From NCBI GenBank assembly GCA_029964075.1, contig CM057135.1, positions 25,652,866 through 25,716,865 of the forward strand: a DNA stretch of 64,000 nucleotides, given 5' to 3'. Position 1 is the stretch's first letter. Each line of letters opens with the position of its first letter. This stretch comes from Patiria pectinifera (lineage: Eukaryota > Echinodermata > Asteroidea > Valvatida > Asterinidae). Of the stretch, positions 43,217 through 55,200 are shown piece after piece. The translations under genes were made by a program, and so were the position numbers. A model generated the notes under the pieces. It was not told the origin of the DNA, ran no database searches, and saw nothing but the letters and a program-made list of their open reading frames with translations.

Positions 43217-46200
43217 CTGTGGATGGTCAATGCGGATTTGAGTGGAATCAAAGGAGACAGCGAACAATGTCAAGGTTATCCAGATGCACACACAGTCCCC
43301 TATCCAGTTAATGTCTAGCTTGCATACATGTCAGTGCGGACTTATCCTCGATATAAATATACATATTTATTGAAGTCCCAAAGAATTGACTCTTATATAA
43401 TTTAAAATCATGTTGGAATCATCCTCGTACCTTGAGCCTGAAGCACACGAGGCCGAACTCCACAGTGCCTACAACCTCGAACCTGTCATCTGCACGCACC
43501 CAAGACTCGAACACCTTTGCCAAGGCCACGTGCTGTCATCCAAAATAATCATATATACGAAATCCATGAAGTTGATGAGCTGTATACCCAACACCCAGAA
43601 TCACACAATCACAAAATGCGAACATGCGAAAAATAGAGCTCCTCATAGCCTTTTTATGTACTCGCCAACCACAAAGCAAAGGGTGAATCAAAATGGGGGT
43701 CCACAAACAAGACAGGAAAATGTGAGGTACCTGTTGATATTTTTGTTGAACTGCGATAAGTTGCAAGAAGAAGGAAGCAAGAACTTGGTAAGGAGATCCA
43801 CAGGCGGCAGTGCGAGGAAAGAAACTTGAAGAGTACTACCAGGCCTTCGAACGCATGGACGAGAGGAGGCAGCAAATCCAGTGGAGCATGTGAAAGTATG
43901 CTATGGAGAAGTGAGAAGTGAGAGTAATGGGTGTAAACGGGTGGAAAGATAATGTTGACGGTGGTGAAGACCTACCGATCGTATCGCTGATTGCAGACCT
44001 TCTACGCCGTGCATCCTGATGACGAACCAGAGTTTCAGTGATCGAAACCGCCGACCCAGGGGGATGGACCAGTTCTGCTCGAATTTGATGAAAACAAAAT
44101 CATACGGACCTTACATCAGCAGATAACATTATCATTCTTCAAGCTAAAAACAGCAACCAAAACAAGATAACGAGGCTTTGCATGCCGGAGAGTACACCTT
44201 CCGAGATGTTTGTAGATACACGATGTGAATGACTGTCTCTAAAAGAGAAACGGTTCTGAGAAGAACGAGTCGGGGTTGTTTAAAGGCCCACGCGACATTT
44301 TTCAAATGTCTTCTGATACCGAATAACAGTGCATGCATACTGATCGAAACGTTGATTTAGCATCTCTGGCTGCTCTCAGAACCATATGCGAGCTTTAAGA
44401 GACAGTTACTTTAAGGGTTGGTGCCGCAAACTTCTCCCAAGATATTCACGGCTTGTACGATTAGCTCAGTCTGATAGAAAAGTGCCCACTGAGATAAATC
44501 TATTTTGAAGCGATTCTGTGCTCTTACCTTGTAATCAAGCCTGTCTCTTTCCTCTTCATCATCCAGGTAGTAGATGCGGTTGGTGGAGAGAGCGCTTATT
44601 AACAACTTCTTGTCCCGCACCCTGAAGAACGAACAACCAAACTGATAGCATCTCTCAATTGTCAATTGGTAAGTGGTTTACTTTCAGTAGTTCTATAGGT
44701 GAGTAGTTGTAGGTGTTTTCAATTTATGGTTAAGTTCCTAATGTTGTACCTATTAAACAGTGGCCATTCCCCATGTGTTGCAGTTAGCCATCGATGTTGT
44801 TGTCGGCGACTTGATAGCTTGGTTGCGGGACCGCTGTTGTATCAGATTCGAGCAAGCTCGGTGGTCGAGTGGTAAGACGTCTGCGCTAGTAAGCAGGAGG
44901 TCGTTGGTTCAAGTCCCACCCGATTAGTTATTTTTCTCATAATCACTCAAGACAACGCAGACTATACAGTGTTTATAAACATACGTCGATGAAGGGCAAA
45001 ACCAAATATTGGATTTTATCACGTTTGATATCAAAGGAGAACGTTGCAGTGATTTCAATCTGTGTGCTATTTTTGCCTAAATCTGTTGAGACGATATTAG
45101 GGTATTTCCTGGAGAAACTTTGCTTGATTAAGTTTGCCAAAGTTTAAATTTGAATTAAATTACAGAATTTAAAATGATCAATATTGAACACAATCAATTC
45201 AACAAACCAAACGGAGCCATTCAGAAGAAACTGACTTTCAAACAGAAAAGATTCTTAAAAGGGAAGCATCATACCACATGACTGTACCGTCCGCACCCAT
45301 CCGCATCCACTTTGCAGGGTTGCTGTTGAATGATGATAAGTACTGCAGCAAAAACAACATTTTGGGGGTTCAAAATAATGGAAGGGACTTATACCGACCG
45401 GCCGGTCGGCCGTTGCAAGTGAGAAGGATTGTGACGGGTGGGATGGGGTGAGGGAGAACCCCCTCGCTTGACGCTTGGATGCTCTTTTTTCTAATCCCTT
45501 TTTCTTTGCTTCCTTTCTATGTTGCCTAATTTGTAGTAGTCTCTTTCACTGTTCTCTGGTTAAATTAAAAGGAAACGACACTTTTTGAAGGGGGCGGGGG
45601 GACTTGGGATGGAGGATAGGGGATCTGCCAGTGGTTACCGTTTGCCGGTTTTTTTGTAATAGGGATACATTGAAAGAATTCCCCTGTCCTGTGACATTGT
45701 ATACGAAAGGGGAAGGAAAAAGCCGGCAATTCTATCTAAACCTGGAATCCGTTGAGTAGATATCTGAACTCCGGGCAGATGAGTGCGTTACCACCGTACG
45801 CGCCGTCCACGTGAAGCCATAGGTCCTTCTCTGCGCAGACTTGCCCGATCCCGTCAATGTCATCAACTGCTGTACTGCTGACAGTCCCAAGGGTTGCACA
45901 AGCCTGAAATTTATTTAGTAATCAAGATAACCTTTTGTGGGTTGCGCAAACAAACATACAAACACCCCAACACCCCAACACCCCAACAGACAAACATAAT
46001 TATATGGGAGTCACAGTATGAAGTGAAGTCCCCCTTTTTTATTTTTAAAGAACCTGTGTAACACTTCTAACGTAGATAGGGTAATTATGTGGTTTAGGTT
46101 TAAAAGAACAGTGCAAATTTTGTTTGTTCTTAACAATCTGTTCATGAGGTTTAAAAAAAAATTTGTTTACACTCACATCTGGAGACCAGAACCCACTCAT

Positions 46201-49200
46201 CTTTTGGAGATGCTTACAGTACATACTCGCTTTACTTTTACTTTTTCTTTTTTTTACGATAGACGTGGTACAGTTTTGGGAATAGCTGGATTAACGAAAC
46301 TCTTCTTCCTACATCTGGAATCTGGATGCGTAGTAAAAGTTAGATTCGTTTCTGACACAAACTATTGAATTGCATAATACTTACAAAGAATGGAACCATT
46401 CCTCTGGCTGTATCCTTCTGCAAGATTAATGAAAGAAGTGAAAATCTTGAATGATGGAATGATGTGAAGTAAAAATACTATCTCCGTTAATATAGCTGTT
46501 GAGTATCAAAAAAAGAGAGAAAACAATCAGTATAGTTTCGGTGACTGACGCCCCTTCCTGTACCTTATACCGCACTAAACGTCACACACAAGGATTGAAA
46601 TGTAATATTGTGAAGCTTCATATGCCGCACAATCACTGTTATTTCAGTAGCACGGCAGGGACGTACATGTCTGGCATAATCACCGAAGAACGTTTAGGTT
46701 GCAACCAAGTAAATTAATTCTCATAGACACCAGTCCTTTTAGAAATACTCAGAGCTCTTACAGGTGTTCAGGTTGAACAGAAAAATGATTATCAACATGT
46801 CGTCTTTCATTTTCCTTTCGAGTTTTGGTGGATTGAGCAATGAATGTTTGGAGAAATTAAACAAGACCACCCTTAAAACGAATGATAGTTCCCAAACTGG
46901 AAAAGTAGCCATTTTGAAAGAGGATCCCTCCTCTACAATAATTATGGCTAAATAGCGCCACTTTCGGACCTAATTGCATCCAAAATGCTTAGAATTTGAA
47001 GCCCAAGTCCAGGCCAGGGGTGCAGTGCCATTATGTCTTCAATCCCCCAATTCCATGGCTCTCAGAAATCTCAATATGTAGAATAATTTGAAGGTATAAC
47101 AATTATTTATGAGCTCGGCGGACGGATTCCATGCCATATTTACTCGGTGTCATCTTTTTTTTTAAAGTATCGTTTTGTTAATTTACGTGACATTATACCT
47201 CCACAGCTTCACGCAGCGTCTCGCCACGCAGAGAAAACTTGTCGTCGGTCGACAAAACACGTGTCTTCACGAGGCAAATCCTGGCCGCCTTCTCCACTGC
47301 AGAATGAGCCTGAAAAAGAAAAGAGGGCGCTAGATAAAAGGTGAGGTGAAACCTCGTGATCAGTCGTGAACAATATCTGCATGTTTTGACCAGGGGAGCT
47401 TATTATATACGCTGCGGAGAGAAAGTTGATATACTTATTTAGCCCCACAATGGCTTGGGTACATGCACTACGAGTCTCAAGTGCCTGAAATCAACCCACC
47501 CAGGAGGGTGAATGGGTACCGGCATGCATTAGCTGGGGAGTAGCCTGCGATGGACTGGCATCCCATCCGGGGGGACCGGGGATAGACAGTTTCTCAGTCG
47601 GTTCATGCCAAGGAAACCGGAGATGGGAACGCCGGTCTGATGGGCCAAATTGGCTCTCGACAGACTTTACTTACATAATTCAAGAGTCAACTAACAATAA
47701 AAAGAATACACGGAAATGTGCTTGGTGTGATACCTCCTCCGAGTAGTAAGCCACAAGTTTGGATACCAAGATGCAATCGTCCACGTCTGGATGCGACTTC
47801 TTCAGAGTTGCGATGGTTTTTGTTCTGGCTGCAAGCATGCACACAAGGATGCACTCGCTGGATGAGGACTACAGCAATACAAGAGAGAGAATACATCGAA
47901 GAACACAGGGTATGTATGTTCCTGTAAAGTTCAACTGGACATTATATCGGTAACTCTTTTTGAATTGATGGATTTGACTAATTTTCTCTTTTTACTTTTT
48001 CCCCGAGTCCCTCCCCTACCTTTTTGATATACGTGTACAAATATAATGTCTGTACTTAAATTTGTTAATAATAAGATTTTAAGGGGTTTTTTTCTATTGT
48101 GATAAACTTTCTAAATTAGGCAATGTGTTTCATTTTTCAAAGGTTGATAAAGAGTTGGCATCCGGATCCCGGGTGTTTTGGTAGGCCTATGTATCAGGAA
48201 TTTGTCCCAAGTCCAACCAAATGGCCATTTCGCCCCCAAGACCATTCACAAGTTCATATATAGATATAGCATCACTGTCCCTCCTAGGCTATCCACCCTC
48301 TTACCGAAATTCAGGGGCGGATCTTGGTTTGGATCAAGGGGGGGGGTAAGCCGCAAGGGAGGAGGTTAAATTGACTCGTGTTTGCTGTGTTTCTCTACAC
48401 GTTTTTCCTATTTTGTTTTTGCGGCTGAAGAGGGGGTTCAGATCCCCTTATCCCATACAACTTTCACTGCATAAAAACAAATTACACGTCACGTTTCCGA
48501 AATCTTGGGGCCAACTTCTCCCGTCTTTACCTGGATGACCCCTCCCCCTTTACCCCCCTCGGTGTACGGCAGCAGTTCCTTGGGAAGACCCATCATGCGT
48601 CCCAACCAGTCCACCATGACCGTCTCCAACTCCGTTACAGCGGGACTTGCGATCTGATAATAATAATAATAGTAATAATACTGAATCTTATATGGAGCAC
48701 GTATCTACCAACAATTAGGTGCTCAAGGCACTGGAAATTATGTCTATTATATTTAAGACAGGTAAATGAAGTTAATGACAAATGTGAGACCCACTATGTA
48801 GCACCTTATAAGGGTTGACAAGGTGCTGCGGCGCATATTGCAGCCACTGCCAGAAACACCGGGGCAAACCCCTTCTCTTAGCGATAAGTGTTTTACTGGG
48901 TTCTTTAACGTGTATCACACAACACACGGGACCTACGGTTTTACGTCCCATCCGAAGGACGAAGCAATAATGGTAAAGTGTCTTGCTCAAGAGCACAAAC
49001 ACCATTTCCCCCCGGTTAGAATTTGAACCCATGTACCACGGCACACGAGTCGAACACCGTAACCATTGGACCACAGCACCCCATGATGAGGAGAAGAAAT
49101 ACATATCAAATCAAACACTCGAAGACGCCCAATTAAAACGTCACTTGAAACTCTGGCAGTTTATTTGTATAATTATTTTGAATCATTGTTGCAGTTGAGT

Positions 49201-52200
49201 CCATCCCAATTCCTATCTCCGTCATTTCACGAGTCCTTTTACAAGTCCAGTCACACGACCTTTCTTAAAGGGAATATACATCATTTGCTTTTGCTGTAAT
49301 TTTCAGAAATGGATGGAATTGGGGGATTGGAAATATATAGCAAATATAGTTACACTGACTTTTTGGAGGTTTTGGGTTCAAAAATGTTATAAAAACCAAG
49401 AAAAACAATCATTTGCCTGCAGTCTGGTTCCCTGACTCCAATTGAGAAGAAACAGAGCAGTTTACATACATTGGGGAATTGTAAGGTCAGGGAACCAGTC
49501 TAGCTGGCTTGTACCCGTTCATAGGTGTGTAATCGATAGCAAACAAGTGCGATGGTCAATTGGGGCCAGTATTTAAAAAAAAACCCAGGTTTTTTCCAAC
49601 GCTGATCGGCCGATCAGCGTTGGAAATTGATACAAAAATACCACTTTTCTTGAAAATGACAGTATACCAGGTGCCATGATTTTACACGATGCTTTACACT
49701 GTGATTCACTAACAGTCCAGCAAGGTATTACAAAATGATTTGGTAGTTTTATTTTTTAATGTTTGCAAATGTTGTATTTTCCCTTTAAGTCTAGTTACAA
49801 ATAACGGGATGAACAATGATAAACGAATGATTTTCATATTTTCATTTGAATAACTAGTGACTTGACTTGAGACTGAAGGACTTGCGATGGACCTGTGATG
49901 GACTTGCAGGGACTTGTGATGGACTGACCGACTTTGACTTATTGGTATAAGGAGTAGAGTACAATTTCCATAGGCAGAACCAAAAAGTACAACTCAAGTA
50001 GCCATAAAAAAGAAACGATATATGTATGTCTTTCATTTAATTGTTATGTTAACGAACGTTTTTGGTAGATTAAATGTTTGTTTTCTCCTTTTCAATCGTA
50101 CCTGTTTTCAAATCTGTTTTACATAAACCGCGCCTAGTTTCTGGTATTTTAACAATATTGCGAACGTGTTTACTTTTGATTCTTATTTTGCGTTGCTCAT
50201 TTTGCAATCTGTTATTATTTGAATATACCGAAGTCTTTTATAGTGCACGTAACAACAATTAGGTACTCAAGGCGCTGGAAATTATGTCCATTATTAGAGC
50301 ACCCTTATAATGGTTTACAAGGTGCTGCGGCGCATTAAGCAGCCACTGCCAGAAACACCGGGGCAAACCCCTTCTCTTAGCGATAAGTGTTACTGGGTTC
50401 TTTAACGTGCATTACACAACACACGGGACCTACGGCTTCACGTCCCATCCGAAGGACGGCAATCACCATGTTCCCACAGTTAGTCCAGGCAAAATACTTC
50501 ATTTTTTGAGTGAACCTCAAACAAATTGCAACAGAATTTTTTTCACCACAGTGCATTTCTATAAGGTCCCTTAAATGACATACTAAAAGTCCAAAAAAAT
50601 CCAAGTGGTGGAAATATGCCTAATTTGCATAAATCCAAAGTGGCCGAAAATTTTAGGACTTTCACATTGATTTGGTCATATTTCTTATACTCGATAGCTT
50701 TTTCAGGTACTTAAAACGACAATTGTAGTCCGTTTACATTGATTTCATAATTATTCTAGTCCTACGTAACTTTCAAGATCCCCATGTTTCCCAAATTTGC
50801 CATATGCCCTATAATAATTTGCATAAATGCAATATTTTAATTTGCTTAAATTAAAGTTAAAATTGTGGCTGTCATGTGTGGACATATCACAATTGAATTT
50901 TCCTGATAATCCAAGTTCAGTTATTTATACATAAATATCACACCACAGTGCATTTCTATAAGGCCCCTAAAAAAGGTCCCAAAATCCAAGTGGTGGAAAT
51001 ATGCCTAATTTGCATAAATTTAAAATGGCCACTTAAACCATGATTTTCATATTGATTTTGCCATAACTCTCGTCCTACATTGCTTTTTGGGGTACTTTAA
51101 ACAACAATTTGTCCTTTTACATTGATTTCATCATTATGCTAGTCCTGGGTACCTTTCTAGGTCCCTATGTTTCCCAAATTTGCCAAATGCCGTATAATAA
51201 TCTTCCCATACAAACGGACAAACCGCCAGCACCACCATCACTACTTGAGGTCATCAGATGTGGGTGTAAGAAGCGTTTTCGAGGGTGGGCATGGGGGCAT
51301 TTACCCACCACTTTTTTGATGATTAAAAGTAGTAATTAAATAGTAAAGTCTGTCAGGAGCAAGTGTGGCCCATTGGGCCATGGGCAGCGCCGGCATTTAT
51401 CTCCGGTTTCAGAGAATATTTCTATTCCCCCTGGATGGGATGCTAGTCCATCGCAGGTTACTCCACAGCTAATGCCGGCACCCATTTATACTCCTGGTTG
51501 GAGAGAGGCAAGTGTGGATGAAGTCTGCCCTAGGACACAACATAATGGCCAGCACCTGAATTCGAACTCCTGACCCTCTGATCATGAGTCACAAACCCTA
51601 ACCACACTACGGCACAAAAAGGAGTTTGATCACCGCTTGCTCAATTGGGAGTTGGTTGCTGCCTCGGCAAATAATATGGAAGACATAATCTAACTTTTGA
51701 TGCGCATTTCTGGTGCTGCACATGGCTACCCGAAAATAAAAACCGTCAAACTTCAATTTGGAAATTGACGGAGCCTCTAATGTCCTTGGAGTCAATGTAA
51801 CACATGCCTGTCATCTAAAAATACACGTTTTATGGCTGTTTTGTCTTTGCACAGACGTAATAAAATTATATTCTGAATTATCGGAAAAACGGTTCGTGGC
51901 TAGACTGTACGAATCATAATTTTCTGCATAAGCAATAAAATATGCTTATTTTCTATATAAAAAAAAATTATTTTGTGGCTTTTTGGTTTTTGCAGGGCAT
52001 AATAAAAGTTTGCTCTGTTATTTTTTGGTCCCATTTTAATAGTTTATAACATTAGACAGCTGCTGAACGGCAGATGGAATTGCAACCGCCCCCTCTAAAT
52101 CTGATACTGTAGAAGGAGGCTTGTTGGAAATGAGAGGCTGCAATTATTGTCCATTTGTCTTTTGTTCTTCCTCGTTTCTACTCATGAATATTAATTTGTG

Positions 52201-55200
52201 AAGACAATTTTTGTTAAAGCCAGCCATCAAGTCAAAGTAATAGAAGCAGAAAAAAAGCTGCCTAATATGGGAGACGTGATCCACTTTTTTTGTGTTCACA
52301 TTATGACTTCTCAAAAACATAAGCAGTGTAGGTAGACTTCAATTTGGAATTTGACAGAGCCTCTGAGTCCCTGGAGTTTATGTAACATATGCTTATCATC
52401 TAAAAATACATGTTTTTTATTATGGCTTTCTTGTTTTTGCAGGGCGTAATAAAAAGTTTGCTCTGAGCCAACGAAAGAATGGTTCGTGGCTACATTGTAC
52501 GTTCTGTTGAAACTAAACTGGTGAGGTACCATTGCAATCAGTTATGGCGAAAAAAAAGAGAAGTGTATGAAATAAAATAGTTCTTGTTATTTCGCCCTGG
52601 GGTTGTGGTGCGTGTGCCCTTGGGCAAAGCACTTAATTTGCCACTCATTTGGCCCACCCAGGATTTGTTTTTGTAGCGGGGGCAAATTAATTGTCCCCCA
52701 AAAATCCTTGTATTCTCTCTAGCATATTCTCAATTGATCATTTTGTTTTTGGGTGGGCGGGGGACATTTGCCCACCCCACTCCCAGTGACACCCCTGCAG
52801 ACGCCCATTTTGTTAAATGTGTATTAAATTAATAGCAAATATGACTTAAACTAGGCAGGAGGCACATGCCGTGCAATGTTTAGAATTCTGAAAGAAAAGA
52901 ATTGAGAAAAAAAACCTCTTCCATGCAGGCACAGATGAAGTCGCACAGAAAAATGAAGGATTAGGCTATGGGGTATATTGCAAAAGTGACATTTTAGTGT
53001 TTGAATCCACATGTACATGTACATAGTATATATATAAACACATGCACTGGGTTCAAAACTACATGTAGTGATGAAAGTTTGCCAATTTATTCTCGCAATA
53101 AACAAATGAACCCTGTAATCCATCATGTTTTTGTACGAGTTCATCGGCGCCCTAAGACAGTCCCTGCATGAAAGAGATTTCTTCCTGCTCCTTTTCTTTA
53201 AGAAATTTAAACATCTCGTGGCAAATAAATGTAGGGCCTGTGGCCTTGTACCCCTTTTGAAACTCCTGCAATAATCTCATTCAAAGTGAGCAACTACATG
53301 GGCTGGCTTTCAATTTCCATTGTTGTTGCATTCGATTTCAATTTGCATTGTTGTTGCATTGTTGTTGCATTCTAAAGTCTTTATTACGAATGACAAAGGT
53401 TACCGTACAGAGGAGCCAGTTGATTGACAAAATTTTATTGATCATGCCCCTTCGTTTCAGCGAGGAATGTGATTGGACAAGACGACCGTTATGACGAGCT
53501 GTCATGACGAACCGTCATGACTAACCGTCCAAAAACGAAAGAACGCTAGAAAGACTTGTGCGAATAGAAACTGCACGTGCCGAAAGTATGGTCTCTCTTG
53601 TTCAACTGTTTGCAGTGAAAACCGTGGCACTAGTTGTGCCAACTCGCCACCACCAGACATTGATCCTTAGGCTGCTGAAGATTATAGTCTGCCACATAAG
53701 TGTTCATTCTAAGATACAATGATGTAATAAATAATAATTGCAACTTTAACTATGATTGTGTTTTTATTTAATTGACTTGCTACTTGTTCCTTTTTAGTTG
53801 ATAAGAATTAGTATTTAACTTTGTCATTCTTTTTTTGGATGAAGATTACTCAATATGTATCTTGCGCCTCTTAAATCAGACTCAATAAAAGTGCAAAACC
53901 TGATGAATAGTTAGCCCCGCAACCCATTGTCCATGGCCTAAGTCCCAACATGGGTCCTAATTGTGCTGTAACTTCAACTTTACTTTACTTTATTTGAATT
54001 TATGCAAATTAATATAAGGCATTTATGCAAATTATTATACGGCATTTGGCAAAGTTGGGAAATATAGGGATCTCGAAAGGTACCCAGGACTAGAATAATG
54101 ATGAAATCAACGTAAAACAAATTGTTGTTTAAAGTACCCCGAAAAGTAATGTAGGACGGGAGTTATGGCCAAATCAGTATGAAAATCATATAATTGGTGG
54201 CCATTTTGAATTTATGCAAATTAGGCATATTTCCACCACTTGGTTTTTTTTTTTTACTTTTTTTTTTCGGGACCATATAAAGATGCTCTGTGGTGTGATA
54301 CATAACTGAACTAGAAGTTATTAGGGAAAATTCAATTGTGGCATGTCTACACATGACAGCCATAATTTTAATTTTAATTTATATGCAAATTAATATACGG
54401 CATTTATGCAAATTATTATACGGCATTTGGCAAAGTTGGAAAACATAGGGATCTAGTAGGGTACCCAGGACTAGAAAAATGATGAAATCAATGTAAACAA
54501 GAAGCTAATAGTATGAGAAATATGACCAAATCACTGTGAAAGTCCTAAAATATGCGGCAATTTTGGATTTATGCAAATTAGGCATATTTCCACCACTTGG
54601 ATTTTTTTGGACTTTTAGTATGTCATTTTAGGGACCTTAAAGAAATGCACTGTGGTGAAAAAAATTCTGTTGCAATTTGTTTGAGGTCAAACCTTATATT
54701 GCCTGGACTAAGTCAGGATTCGATCCCATGTACCACGGCACACGAGTCGAACACCATAACCATAAGACCACAGCACCCCACAATTATGTCTTGAACAACA
54801 GTGTTTTGGTGTTTCAACACGGTCCCAAAAGAGAATAGTTGATGGGGTTACTCTGGTAAAATGAAACGTTGAGTAAGTAATTATAAAAATTATAAAAAAG
54901 TTAACGAGTAACTTTGAAACAAATATTCCAAAACCACTTTGAAACAAATATTCCAAAACCGTCCAACTAACAAACAAATCACGTTTTCTCACCCAACTGA
55001 AACTGATGCAGCCCAAGCCGGCAGAGAGAAACTCGCCCAGCATCGAGGGGTAAGAGCTACCAGTCGGGAAGTAGGCGTGGAAATGAGGATGCTGCCAGTG
55101 GGTCATCTGTCAAGGTAGGAGCAAGACAAAATTAAGAAATGTGCTTTCTCTGATTGGATTAGGTCAATTGTCTACTAAGAAATTGTGCATTATCCCTCAA

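Larger units (their letters stand above)
50480..54711. mobile_element. 4.2-kb element with about 0.7-kb inverted arms, inserted in a SINE
   Basis: The left arm (TTAGTCCAGGCAAAATA at 50480 to about 51200) is the reverse complement of the right arm (about 54030 to GCCTGGACTAA at 54711). Shared text includes CACCACAGTGCATTTCT and GTGGAAATATGCCTAATTTG. The 2.8-kb interior holds another SINE (51375-51615) but no transposase. The two SINE halves outside fit together. Confidence 0.75.
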
